The notes beneath the pieces were generated by a model. That model saw only the letters and a list, made by a program, of their open reading frames with translations, made no database searches and had not been told where the DNA came from. A stretch of 64,000 nucleotides of DNA from Cryptomeria japonica (Eukaryota; Streptophyta; Pinopsida; Cupressales; Cupressaceae), in assembly GCF_030272615.1 (NCBI RefSeq), contig NC_081408.1, forward strand, positions 611,573,673-611,637,672, in the 5' to 3' direction. Made by a program: the position numbers and the translations under genes. Positions 19,382 to 30,984 of this stretch are shown here, one piece after another. Numbering within the stretch: the first letter of the stretch is position 1; every line of letters begins with the position of its first letter.

Positions 19382-21639
19382 TCTTGTCCCTTTTGCATTT
19401 AACATCCTTGTTGCAGATTTTGTATTTTGAAGTTGCAGATCTGACGTTTTCGGCAGTATTTTTATATTCCCGCATTTGCGCACTTTCAGATCGCATTTTT
19501 GTTTTTGTGGCGCGTCTGCGACATCTGGAATCACGTCTATGTTACTGGTAATATTTTATTTTGCAGGTTCCAGGAAAGCGTGTTTGTGTTATTAAGTCAC
19601 GTCTATGGTGTTTTTAACCATGTTTGTGTCCTGAAATCGCGTCTGCATTCTACAGTCGCATTTGTGCCTCACAGAACTGCATCTGTGTCACGAAGTCACA
19701 TCTGTGTTGAGGGTAATCGCATCTTCGTTCAACAGTTTCAAATTTTGGGTTTTATTGATTCAGTTTTGGATTTTGATTTTAGGGTTTCAGATCTGGTTTA
19801 TTTTGAAGCTAACATTTTCAGATCTAGCTAACGAAATTGGTGCAGCTTGTCTTAAAAGCAAAATCATTTGGTTGAAGGCCCCTATTTTCACAAAGTCTTT
19901 TGGGTTTAAAATTTACCTAACTTATGTGCTTGCAGGAAGGGGTGATTATTTGAAACAATCCAAACTACTAACAACTCTTTGTTGCAGGTCCTTGGCAAGG
20001 GTTTTTGGATTTTTATTTGTGCCTTGTTTTCATAGACTAGAAAACACTTCAATTGGTGCACTAAAATTGAATCATTGTCTTTTGTATCTTGAGCAATAGG
20101 CTCTTTTTGTTTAATCTTTAGAGGGCCTATCTTCTCGTGTGGTCATTAGGACTACTAGTGAGAAGAGAATGACCCAAGTGGTAGCAAAAGAAAAGCCATC
20201 TTCTTCCAAACCACTATAAATAATTATATTCATGGTGAAAACTCTAGATAACGAGTGCTAATTAGTTCATACAGACACTATGTCTCCCCATAAACCCATT
20301 TGATCAAATTTATTTGATCAGTTGTAGGTCGTAACCCCTACCGGCTAGGAGCCTTCTGTATTTACAGAGCTGAAAGTGCCGCATGTATGGCCACACGAGC
20401 AGATGCCCTTACTAGCACCATTTTGTTTTAGAAGCCCAAATACTTCTAGTTGTTGGGGCAGGAGGTCGGACCTCTGGTAGTGGCCTAGACACATATGGTT
20501 CTTAGTAGAGATACAAAGTTCACCATGGGGAGTTTTCATGGGGACTGATGCTTGGCTGACCCGAGAAGTGAGTGCCGAGGGTGGAGCCAGTGAGGTCAAG
20601 CATCTAAGTATCCGCTCTGAATAGCGTAGCTTCGAAGGTAAAACCCCATGTGGGATCAACAACTATTGTCTTGGCCAGCCATAAGAATTGTGCTTGACTT
20701 ATGTTAAACATTCAAAACATTCAAGACCAAATAGAAAAACATTGTGTCTTTTGTGTCTTCAAGTGTATGCAAAACATTTTTTTACATCAAACAACACACT
20801 TTTATTGGAGTCATTTTTGAGTCTAGACACTTGCAAACATTGGGTCTTCATCAGCACTATGTCCTCTTGTCACGAAAAATAGTCAAACAATCAGATTTTG
20901 GTCACAACAAAACAACTTCACAGATAGAAAAAAAATTGCACAAATTTTGCAAAAACACGTCTGTGTCTGACATAATAGCGTCTGTGTTGTATAACCGTGT
21001 CTGTGAAGGGCAAAATCGTGTCTGTGTTCCCAGAATAAACATTACACTTTGCACAAAATCTTAGAAATGCATCTGTGTTTTATAGAGCCACGTCTATGTT
21101 AGGAAACCACGTCTATGAAGTATACAGGCGCGTCTGTGTTCAGAATTGGAAAAAAAAAAAACTGTTACAGTCCAACAAACAAACACAGTCAGTTTCAGAA
21201 TTCTTGAGCTTCCCAGGTCATTTCTCCAGGGTTTCGTTTAGCATTCAACTTGTCTTGGGGTCTCACAAAGTCCATCATTGCTTCACATCTCACTTTACAT
21301 TCACATTTGTCTAAACTTGAGTCAAAAGGTCACTTGCTTGTCCTCATCATACTTTGTCAACACACTACATACAACAACACTTTGCTAAGTGGTTCCTCAT
21401 CAAGGTTTCTTACCTTTGGGTCTCATTTGGTCTTACTTAGAGTCAAGGTCAACTTACCTCATCAAGAGAAACTATCCTCTCTTTGGAAGTCACACCTACT
21501 CTACTACATACATACTTGGTCTTACACTTTGGACATTGCAAGTACACCTCAGATTCATTTACGTTCCATTCAACTCTTGGTCTTCTATACTTTTTCCATT
21601 TTTCATCTAGTCTCACACATCTCGATCAATACCTGGTTC
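19382..21639 (+). other. T2 long leader with periodic motifs
   Basis: About 2.3 kb of untranslated sequence before gag. It contains two clusters of a CGCGTCTGTGTT-like motif (about 19490-19735 and 20960-21150) and acceptor-like TTGCAGG sites at about 19562, 19934 and 19985. A block at about 20150-20690 is strongly conserved with T3 (41950-42500). Short ORFs here, on both strands, are not conserved in frame between T2 and T3. Confidence 0.6.
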
Positions 21640-22195
21640 ATGGTTGAAACCCATCTTCAAAAATATAGAAGAGAAACTAAAGAGGCTCAAGAGTTCGCAA
21701 ACATGAGTTCTTATGAGTATGACAATGATATCTTTTTCAATTCTGATCATACTACATTGCCTGACATGGATGCCTATAGAAACATTCCAAATGTTGAGAA
21801 CATGGACACTACAAACAACAATGCCACACACAATGACAATATGGACAACTTTTCAATACATTCGGTAGATGTGGAAGAATCCATTATGAATCCCCATTTC
21901 AATCAATTGGTTGAGGAAATAATGAGGAGGGATAGACAATAATTCTTACAAATGATGGCACAAAGTGGAGCAAAGATCCCTCATGATTTTGACATGTCTC
22001 AAATAATGGAACATAGGCCTTTGCAACAACCTCACTCTAACATGGACCAAAGGAGGCCTAAGAGTGGAGGAAATAGAGGACCACATATGGTACCCGAATC
22101 ACCATCATCTTTGTTTCAAAAACCAAAGGTCCCACACACACATGGTCAAGCATATGATACTCACCTTCATAGACCATTATGGAAGTCTTATGTAG
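21640..22195 (+). pseudogene. T2 gag fragment
   Basis: Starts at ATG 21640 ('MVETHLQKYRRETKEAQEFA'), the same start as T3 gag at 43439. It has TAA at 21940 where T3 reads Tyr, then 'QMMAQSGAKIPHDFDMSQIM' up to 'LHRPLWKSY'. It is the Gln/Asn/Pro-rich N-terminal part of Tat Gag, upstream of the capsid core, and is cut off at about 22195. Confidence 0.8.
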
Positions 22196-23190
22196 TCAAA
22201 CTTCCTGCCACACAGTCACAATGCCCACCAGCCCTCCGGCATCGACGCCTCCCGCTGGCCCGGCCCTCTAGCGGCCGGCAATGTCTCGCCACCCTTCTCC
22301 TCCCAGTGACACTTCCCTCCCGCTGGTAGTCTTTTAAACCGGTGACCCACATTCGCCATGTCGCAGGAGGCCCCTGGCCCATGGACACATAAGACACAGC
22401 CACGTCACCTGCCACGTAGAGCTGACGCAGACTGCCACATCAGCCTCTCCGTATAGTACGGATGCCATGAAGGGGGTGAATTTTTTGTGACGACCAAACA
22501 GGCATCAAATTTAAGCTCGTCATTTGCTGATGTTAGTGCCACATCAGCAGACTTTTGAAATTTTTTGACCCCCTCTTCATTGAGCTTTTCAGTTTTCCAG
22601 TTCAACTTTGAAAGGCCATATCTTGCTCATTTTTGCTCCTTTTTTAGTGCAACTTTTTTTCAAATGGGCTAAAATTTCTTGATCTATGCAGTGGTGTGGT
22701 TATTTTCTGATTTTGGTACACAGGGTTTTTGGAATTTTTGGATTCTCTCAGCTGTACATGTCCAATCCTCAATTCTACAACTTCAAAGGCCTTGTTTGAG
22801 CTCATACGACCTCCTTTTCAGGTACCGTTCAGTTTGAAAGTGCATGTTTTTTTGTCTACTTTCATAATCTATGATCAGATTTTAGAGATTTTGAGTGGAA
22901 GTTGTACTTTAAGATATTGGTCTTATTTGGCCTATTAGGTACTTGTAAAGTTCTTGGATCTTAGTTTAGATCTCTTGCATTATTAGTTTGAGTCTCTTTT
23001 GGCCTTATTGAGGTAGTTGTAAAATTGTAATCAGAAGCCCACTTTGCCATTTTTTGTAAGTGGCCCATTGTATACGCACTAATTATAAAGTGCCAAATCA
23101 TCACTTTTGGGGTGGTTCTTTGATTGAGTGAATTTGGGGGGGTGTCTTGTGTGATTGTGCCTCTCTTTGTGCTCTTTCATTTTTGTTGCA
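22196..23190 (+). other. GC-rich patch and probable leader of K4
   Basis: There is no gene here. The first 250 bp (22196-22450) are strikingly GC-rich ('CCTCCCGCTGGCCCGGCCC') in an otherwise AT-rich window. The rest is AT-rich and runs into the start codon of K4 gag at 23191, so part of it is probably the K4 5' leader. No K4 5' LTR was recognised. Confidence 0.4.
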
Positions 23191-24180
23191 ATGAGTCCTC
23201 ATAAATTTCCACCTTTAACTCCACATAATTATGCATCATGGAAAATTAAAGTATCGAGTAAATTAATGGAAAAGGGTCTCACGCATTACATAGATGGAAC
23301 AATAGTAGCACCACCTGATCCTAAGGCTAATCCTAATGCTTAATTAGAATGGCTCACTAATAATTGCATTGCTCTTGGAACTTTGTGCAAGTATGTATCA
23401 GATGATCTCATCTTTCATATTGAAAAGTGTACTACAATCAAAGATGCTTGGGATATGTTTCAGAAATTATATGGTCAAGTTGATGAAATCAAAGGCTATA
23501 AGATTGACAATGAGCTCACCAACTTGGATCCCAAGAAATTTGATACAATCCAAGATTATGTCACCAAAGCAAATAAGCTAAGAGCAAAGCTTAAGGATTG
23601 TGGAATTGACAAAAAGGATGCTAAGTTGATATTCAACTTGTTGGACAAGCTTGCACCAGAATATGCAACATTTATGTCTAGCTTCCAAACTCATCGTTTG
23701 ATAGTGGGGAGTTCCTATGTTATGCCTTCATTTGATGCTTTCACAGAAATGTTGATGTTGGAACAATCTAAGTTGTTGAACATGGGGCTTCTCAAGTCTT
23801 CAAAGACCAAGGCTTTGGTAGCTAATCAAGGGAATCAAGGAAGTCAAGGCAAAGATTCCAACAAGAAGAAGAAGCAATCCAAGTCTAAGCCACACCAGGA
23901 AAAAGGACAATCATCCTCTCCATCACAAGGCAATTTTTCATCCTCTTCCAAGAAGGGGACACCACCTAAGAATGATAAACCAACTTGTGCATATTGCAAG
24001 AAGTATGGTCATGATGAGCATCGATGCCACACAAAGCAAGTTGATGAGTTAACCAATCTTCTTAAGAAAAATAACATCAACTTGCTATCTGCCTACACAA
24101 AGAAGGATTCATCCCCTTCCTTTTCCTCACAGTCTAAGGTAAAAGGGCAAGCGTTTGTGGCTACAACAAGTTCTTCATAG
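23191..24180 (+). pseudogene. K4 gag
   Basis: Start ATG 23191 ('MSPHKFPPLTPHNYASWKIK') is chosen because it opens the conserved copia Gag entry, with the 'NYASW' tryptophan. TAA 23341 interrupts; then 'TTIKDAWDMFQKLYGQVDEI' and 'DYVTKANKLRAKLKDCGI' give the UBN2 core. A Lys/Ser-rich linker leads to one zinc knuckle at about residue 267, 'CAYCKKYGHDEHRC', with all four ligands kept. The section ends at TAG 24178. It would form the particle shell and bind RNA. Confidence 0.9.
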
Positions 24181-24560
24181 CAATGGATACGTGACTCGAG
24201 TGCTTCATATCACATGGGTTCTACAAAGGAGCAGTTTTCTTCATTGGAGCCATCTAAAGTACCTCACATTTACATAGGTGATGATACACAAGTAGAGGTT
24301 GAAGGGAAAGGTTCAGTTGACATGGATGATGGAACATTTGAGAATGTTCTCTATGTTCCTAACTTGTCTACCAACCTTCTCTCTCTCTACCAAATCACTC
24401 ACTATGGGAATGGGAAAAAGGTTGAGTTTACACCAGATTCAATTGTGGTAAAGGAACTTGATGATGATGCCTTGGTAGTAGTGGGACAAGTCAATGACAA
24501 CTCAAGGCTTTATTCATTCTCCCACTTTGTGCCAAGTTCACCTTCTAGGGCCTTGCTTAC
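24181..24560 (+). pseudogene. K4 protease
   Basis: It begins 'QWIRDSSASYHMGSTKEQF', the copia active-site block, but reads Asp-Ser-Ser where Asp-Ser-Gly is required, so it would be inactive. 'KGSVDMDDGTFENVLYVPNL' and 'TNLLSLYQITHYG' complete the domain. The normal role is cutting the polyprotein inside the particle. Confidence 0.85.
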
Positions 24561-25614
24561 TCATTCAAATTCAGAAAGTAAGCTATGGCATGAGCAGTTT
24601 GGTCACCTCAACTACTGCTATCTTTAGCAACTCAGCACTAAAGACATGGTCATAGGTCTACCTCGAATCAGTTTTTCAGAGGGTGTATGTTCAGGTTGTT
24701 CCATGGGCAAGCATCCTGAGGAGAAGTTTGATAAGGGGAAAGCTTGGAGAGCTTTGGAAGTTCTTCAACTTGTTCACAGCGATGTAGCAGGTCCATTTCC
24801 AGCACCTTCATTTAGAAAGGCTTGCTATGTCCTCACCTTCATTGATGACTACTCCCGCTTCACTTGGGTCTACTTTCTTATTCATAAGAGTGAAGTATTT
24901 GACAGATTTTAGGGCTTCAAGACTCGTGTGGAGAAGCAATCCAGGAAAGTGGTCAAGATTCTCCATACAGATAATGGAAGGGAATATGTGAACAAAAGAC
25001 TTGAGGATTTTTGTACATTTGAGGGGATTGATCTTCAGCATTCTGTCACATACACTCCATAGCAGAATGGGGTTACAGAACGCAAGAATAGAACTCTCAA
25101 AGAAATGGCTAGCTATATGATACATGCACGTTCTCTTGATCCCGCCTTTTGGGCAAAGGCTATCAGTTGTGCCACACACATCTAGAATCGGGTTCCTCAC
25201 AAAGCTTTGCAAGATATTACTCCTTTTGAGGCTTGGGCTAGTAGGAAACCGATTGTGAGACATTTCAGAGTCTTTGGGTGTCCAGCATGGGCTCGCATAC
25301 CTACACAGAAACGCAAGGCATTGGAACCTCAGAGTCGGCCTTGCATATTTGTTGGATATCCTGAGGGTGTTAAGGCATATAGATTGATGGATCCTGAGAC
25401 ACATGAGGTGTTCATTGAGAGGAGTGTTCACTTTGAGGAAAGCTCTCCTAGCTTAGACTCTCTACCTCCACCTTCCTCCATTGTGGATAGTGATGTTAGT
25501 GATTCAGATGATGAGACTCCTACAACTCCGACTCACAGGGTTACACCTTCGCAAGGTCCACTTGAAGTTGAGGAGCCTCATTCTCCACCTCCACCTAGAC
25601 CTCATTGGGCTTGA
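24561..25614 (+). pseudogene. K4 integrase
   Basis: The pre-integrase zinc finger is visible as 'LWHEQFGHLN' and, after TAG 24625, 'CSGC'. The catalytic core keeps Asp in 'HSDVAGPF', Asp in 'HTDNGREYVN' and Glu in 'VTERKNRTLKEM', the full D,D,E set. A C-terminal 'RVFGCPAWARIP' and a 'RPCIFVGYPEGVKAYRL' module follow. Stops lie at 24625, 24910, 25060, 25183 and 25612. At 25060 and 25183 the family has Gln, so the lesions are C-to-T changes in CAG codons. Confidence 0.9.
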
Positions 25615-27258
25615 CAGACACTTGAGTCTGTGGGTTCTCTTGTTGGGGATCCTTCAGATACCCAGAGAACTCGATCACAGCATCAGGATCTACCACATGC
25701 ATTCATTGCTACTGCTTCCGATCCACAGAAATTTAGGGAAGCAATAGGGGTTCCTGAGTGGGACCAAGCTATGGAGGAAGAGTATAGTTCCTTGATGAGG
25801 AACAACACATGGGATTTAGTCCATCTCCCTAAGGGGAGAAAGATGGTTCGATATAAGTGGATTTATCGGACCAAGTTTGCAGCGGATGGTAATGTGGATA
25901 AGTATAAGGCTCAGCTTGTTGCGAAAGGTTTCTCTCAGTTTGCAGGTGTTGACTATATTGAGACCTTTGCACCTGTAGCCAAGATGAACTCCATTTGCTT
26001 GGCACTTGCTATTGCTGCAGCTCATGGTTGGGCTGTACATCAGATGGATGTGAAGAGTGCTTTTCTTCATGGTGGTCTTGATGAGGAGATTTATATGGAG
26101 CAGCCATAGGGTTTCATCCAGGATACTTCCTTGGTTTGCAATCTAAGGAAATCTCTCTATGGCCTTACGCAGGCCCCCAGGGCTTGGTACGCCAAGATGG
26201 ATTCCTTTCTTATCTTTGCAGGGGTCACCAAGTGTCATTCTGATCTGAATGTCTACATTTTGCGATAGGATGACTCTCACTTGATACTTGTGCTCTATGT
26301 TGATGACTTGATCATTACAGGGAGTACTGCATCCATCATTAGCAGGGTCAAATCTACTTTGCATGATAGATTTGCCATGACTGACTTGGGTCTTTTGCAC
26401 TACTTTCTTGGGATAGAGATTTCACAGTCACCTTCCGGGATTACACGATCGCAACCCAAGTATGCTCTTGATCTACATGCATGCTTTCATATGGCTGATT
26501 GTAAGCCTACCCCGACTCCCTTTCTTTCAGGAGTCAAGCTTGAGGCTAAGTGTTCTTCTCCACCAATTGATGCCACTTTGTATCGTCAGCTTGTGGGTAG
26601 TCTCATCTACTTGACCCATACACACCCTAATATTTCATTTGCAGTTGGCATGGTTTCCCTCTTCATGTAGGAACCACATGAGCTTCATTGGAAAGCCGCA
26701 AAATGCATCCTTCATTACATCCAGGGTACACATCACTGTGGGATTCACTATGCAGCAGGCACAGAACTTCGCTTGATTGGTTACACAGACTCCGATTGGG
26801 CTGGTGATCTTGATGATTGTAAGTCTACTTCCAGTTACAGTTTTCACCTTGGTTCGGGCCCCATTTGTTGGTAGAGCAAGAAGCAACATGCTATTGCTCT
26901 CTCTTCGACTGAGGCTGAGTATCGAGGCACTCTTAACACAGTGATTGAGACCATTTGGCTTGAGCAGATTCTCACAGAGTTTGGATTCACCACTCCACGA
27001 TCGACATTTCTACATTGCGACAATCAGAGTGCTATTGCAATCTCAAAGAACCCAGTCCAACACCAGCAGACCAAACATATCAAGATTCATATGCACTATA
27101 TCCAAGAGCTCATTCAGGAGCAGGTCATTGATTTGCAGTATTGTCCTACAGCAGAGCAGGTTGCTGACATATTCACCAAACCTTTCACCAAGAGTAAGTT
27201 CCAGCAGTTGCGAGCTCTCTTAGGGGTACGGGATGTGTCATTAGGGGGGGTCAACTAA
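25615..27258 (+). pseudogene. K4 reverse transcriptase and RNase H
   Basis: RT starts after an acidic Pro-rich linker with 'WDQAMEEEYSSLMRNNTWDL' and 'YKAQLVAKGFSQ'. 'VHQMDVKSAFLHGGLDEEIY' carries the first catalytic Asp, and 'LYVDDLIITG' the other two. RNase H shows 'GYTDSDWAGD', 'SSTEAEYRG', 'HCDNQSAIAISKN' and 'VADIFTKPF'. Stops at 26107, 26266, 26668 and 26872 are the only lesions, and the natural end is TAA 27256. Catalytic residues are all present. Confidence 0.92.
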
Positions 27259-27530
27259 CTTCTCCTTCCTCTCTTATGGGGGGGACTTTTTCCTCTTTGA
27301 GGTTTTGTCCTTCTTCTTTGAGAGTCTTTTGTACTGTCATCTCTCTTTTGGGGGGGAGTTTTTTCCCACTAGGTTTTCTCCTTTTCTCCGTTTGTGAGAG
27401 AGATTGCATTTCATGGTTTTGCTTGCATTTGCATATTGTACATGGGTACCTATCATGGCCTAGTAGCCAAGACCCATCTTGCATTATTGACTTGAGTCTT
27501 CATTCCCCTAAGTTGCACTTAAGGGGGGGG
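27259..27530 (+). other. K4 3' untranslated region with poly-G tracts
   Basis: Non-coding, with G runs of six to eight at about 27244, 27279, 27349 and 27523. The last, AAGGGGGGGG (27521-27530), abuts the LTR and is the likely plus-strand primer. Confidence 0.7.
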
Positions 27531-27965
27531 TGTTGGTGTAAATAAATATTCATTTTGGATATTATTACACTTTACTTAAGTTAACTTAGCATAATGCATC
27601 TCTTCATTGTTTGGATTTGAGACACTTAGGGAAGTGTGCACATAGGGATAGAGCTTGTAGGAGAAATTCCACCTTTTGTGGTCTTATTTTGCTATTACAC
27701 TCCACATTTGGTGGGTCATCCACCTCTTGTGGAATATTATATTATTTCTCCTACCCACCCCTAGTATTTCCTACCTACCCTTGTTTCTCATTGAGCCACA
27801 TGTCATAACTGTGTGCTCGTACATCCATATGGCCTTCCCTATATAAGAAGGCCTATATTCATTGAATTGGTTAATCCAGTTGATCATTTGCATATTGATG
27901 AGAATACAATTTGTTCTTGTCATTCTATTGTCTCTCTTTTTATGCTTTTCATTGTGCCCTTGATC
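27531..27965 (+). repeat. K4 3' LTR, 3'-truncated
   Basis: It begins TGTTGGTGTAAATAAATA after the G run. TATATAAG at 27840-27847 is the likely TATA box. Sequence switches to chromovirus integrase at about 27965. The terminal CA and any target duplication are not visible. Confidence 0.7.
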
Positions 27966-29125
27966 TTGGAAAAATCCTACACACTTCCAATTCCCAATAG
28001 GCCTTGGAAGAGTGTCACTATGGATTTTGTGTTAGGGCTGCCTAAAACTTGAAGGGGTTTTCATAGTGTCTTTGTGGTTATTTACCGGTTTAGCAAGATG
28101 GCACATTTTCTTCCATGCAAGTGTACAAATGATGCATTTAGATTGCAAGTTTTTTCTTCAAATAAGTGGCGAGGATCCATGGTTTACCCTTGAATATTGT
28201 CTCTAACAGTGATTCCAAGTTTATAGGTCACTTTTGGAGGACCTTATGGAAGAAACTTGGCACAAAATTATCTTATAGCTCAGCCTACCTTCCACAAACG
28301 GATGACCAAACTAAATTTGTTAATAGATCATTGGGAAAACACTTGAGATTTCTTACAAAAGATCATGGAAAAGGTTGGGATCTGATGCTTATAATTACTC
28401 CATAAATAGGAGCATTGGAAGAAGCCCATATGAAGTTGTTTATGGGATGCACCCTAGAGTTGTATATGAGTTGAGAGATTTTCAAGGGATTGATAGGAGG
28501 AGTACTCAAAGGGAAGACTTTGTTGTTGCAATCAGAGATATTCATCAGAAAGTAAGAGAAATCCTTCAAAATGATGTGGAAAAGTACAAAGAAAGGGTAG
28601 ATTTGAAGAGGAGAGACCTTCAATTTAGGGTTGGAGATTTGGTGTTAGCACATCTAAAGAGAGAAAGGCTTCCTAAAGGAAAATATAAAAAATTGGTGAT
28701 GAAAATGATAGGACATTGTAGGGTGGTCTCAAAATTTGGCCTAGATGCCTATGCGATTGAGTTACCCCTTGGGGTAGCCATATCTCCCATTTTTAATGTG
28801 TCTGATCAATATCCATATAAGAGCTCTATGGTTGTAGGTTTTTATGTCGGTATAATAGAAAATGATGATGATGATTGGGTGAAGGAGTTGCCACCTAGCC
28901 AGCCAATGAAGCTTGAGTGTATCCTTGATACAAAGGAGATGAGCAAGACTAGAAGGAAGACATATAATAAGTACCTAATCAAATGGGCAAATCTTCCTGA
29001 AGAAGATGCTACCTAGATGATTGAGAATGATCTCCACTAGCATGGAGTCTCTGTTGAGTATCTCATCTCAAGAGGGACTTAAGATTCTTCTTTCCTCGGG
29101 AGCATGGTGCAGCGGAACCTATGGG
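27966..29125 (+). pseudogene. Chromovirus integrase and chromodomain, copy 1
   Basis: This is Ty3/gypsy integrase from inside the catalytic core: 'PWKSVTMDFVLGLPKT' (first Asp) and 'GLPLNIVSNSDSKF' (second Asp region). The motif around the third acidic residue reads 'QTKFVNRSLG', with Lys where copy 2 has Glu. 'MGSDAYNYSINRSIGRSPYE' and 'DLVLAHLKRERLPKG' follow. A C-terminal chromodomain ('RRKTYNKYLIKWANLPEEDA') normally targets insertion by reading histone marks. Frameshifts near 28060-28160 and a roughly 20-bp deletion at 28388 disrupt it. No upstream gag or RT is present. Confidence 0.85.
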
Positions 29126-30957
29126 TCCAAGGGGGCCTATTAATTATGTTAAAAATTTTCTTTTCATGTATTTTTGTTCATTTGGATGTAATAATGTCTT
29201 TGACATCACCTTGAAACATTTGAAATGCTTTGTAGTCATTTTGTAAGGCCTTGATGCCAATTGATTGCACATACTCAATTAGGACCACATTGGTCAAAGT
29301 GGGTCATTGCCTCACCAAGTGTTGTATGGGAGTGCCTATAATCTATTTGGTGTATGTCCCATTTGACATGTTTGTAATATTGGAGGTCATTTTGGCCGGT
29401 TGGACAAAATGACTAAAATTATAAAAGTTGTTGACAACTTTTCAAAGTTGTCAAGCAACTTAATCTAGGAAAGGTGGTCCCAACAACTAACCAGTTCAAA
29501 ATATGGTTAGGATAATTGTTTTTGAAGTTAAAAGAGACCCCTCAAGTGTTTAGGAGGGGTTGGATGGTGAATTTGTATGAAGAACTCAGTTCGAAGGAAA
29601 ATTGAAGATCATTTTCTCTGCAATTGTCTGTAAAAATACTGCATTTTTTTTCCTTCAAATTCCTTATTTGAATTAATTAGCACGTAAAAGTGGAATTTTT
29701 GATGAGGCCTTTGTGTTACCTTTCATTTTGGACCAGTTTGGCTTGATTTCATCAAGTTTTGACCACTTTACAAGGAAATTTACCAAAATCGGTCTGAAAC
29801 CCTAGGCTTTTTGGATTTTGTCAAGAATAATGCATAAATGACCATTCCATCAATGGATTGACTCAAGGCTTGGTGGAATTGTAGAAATGGTAGTGCTTCA
29901 TATGGGTTTTAAATTTTTGCCTAAGTGGATTTTTGAGCAATTGAGGAATTAACATCCTCATTTGTTACGTCGGTTGGACAGGGTTTGAGAAGACATTTGG
30001 AGTTTTGGTACCAAAACAAAAAGGGAGACCTCAAAACCTAAAAAATTATTTCATTTATGCTATGTCCTTACTTTACAAGTTGGGTGTGTAGGTTGGTGGA
30101 GTGTCTAAGTGGTGTCTCTAGTGTATTTGGGGGCCTATTAGGGCTTTTGGAAGACTGCCACTGTTAGTTTTTGAACACTCTGGTCCAAAAACCTTGCCCT
30201 AATTATAAAATATGTTTAAGAACTCCCAAAAGGGTATCTAGAAGTGTATTCATTTTTCTGCTGGAGTTAGTTAGTCAAAAGATATGGCCAAAAAGATAAT
30301 TAATTAGGGTTACTAGAAACTAGTCCTCCTAGAAGGCCAATGGTGTGGACTGACTTAGAAGGGTTTATTCCAAAGGAGGAATTGGTTGTTTTGAGTCCAT
30401 TTAGGTTTGTTAACATGATGAAACTCATGCCCCAAGCCTTTCTTATGTCTTTTTTTGTGTTGTCTCAGATGGCCACCTTGTGAAATGTTGTTAAGGAGTA
30501 GAAACCTTGAGTTGAGTATCCTATTGTGCAAATTGTAGTTTGGAGCTTAAAACCTTATTAAATTGGTCTTAGACTCTCTGAATCAATGTACATGGGGGTC
30601 ATCAAACACTTTACTTTCAGTGATCTTGTAGATGGTTTCTTCTTCCACATCATCAACATAGTTAAAGACCTCCTTTAGTTGCACACCAACCAACAACGAG
30701 CATTTGCACACACATTTCAGAAGGAAATAATTTCCACTTCCCCCTCACTTGATGTAGAGGATCCTGTTATTATCACCTTTGATTGACTATGGCTTTGTCT
30801 CTATTCTCTTGTAAAGTTTATAGACAGAAATAAGTCCATCAATCTACCATCTTAAGATGTTCCAAATCCCAAAGATATCGATAGTCAACCATGTGAACAC
30901 CAAGTGTACTTGCTTTGTCTACCATGTCACTATTCAAAGGTACTTGCTTTGTCTACT
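29126..30957 (+). repeat. Chromovirus 3' region and probable LTR, copy 1
   Basis: Non-coding, and repeated at about 31990-33367. A purine tract CCAAGGGGGCC (29129-29139) lies shortly before TGTTAAAAATTT (about 29148), a possible LTR start. The segment 30433-30868 has no counterpart in copy 2. No gene is seen. Confidence 0.5.
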
Positions 30958-30984
30958 AATGATGCATCTTATATTGTAGGTTTT

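Larger units (their letters stand above)
18580..22195 (+). mobile_element. T2: truncated Tat-like Ty3 element (LTR, leader, start of gag)
   Basis: It is closely related to T3 along its whole length: LTR (18580-19360), primer site, 2.3-kb leader and the first 185 or so Gag codons. The match to T3 stops at about 22195 ('RPLWKSY'), where unrelated GC-rich sequence begins. No 3' LTR is present. It probably inserted into K3 and was later truncated by deletion or recombination. Confidence 0.85.
23191..27965 (+). mobile_element. K4: Ty1/copia element with full polyprotein, 5' LTR missing
   Basis: Gag, protease, integrase, reverse transcriptase and RNase H follow in copia order (integrase before RT) in a single frame from 23191 to 27258. 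G-rich tracts and a 3' LTR from 27531 come next. Eleven in-frame stops and no frameshift interrupt 1,356 codons. The 3' LTR is cut near 27965 by chromovirus integrase sequence. Confidence 0.9.

Noticed and set aside
20320-20360. Possible tRNA-like sequence in the T2 leader ('GGTCGTAACCCCTACCGG')
   Set aside because: No cloverleaf, no A and B box pair at proper spacing.
20345-20662. 105-codon antisense ORF in the T2 leader
   Set aside because: The T3 counterpart (42283-42471) is shorter and in-frame conservation is not kept; it reflects a conserved RNA or DNA block rather than a protein.
24808-25431. 207-codon minus-strand ORF opposite K4 integrase
   Set aside because: Antisense shadow of well-recognised integrase coding.
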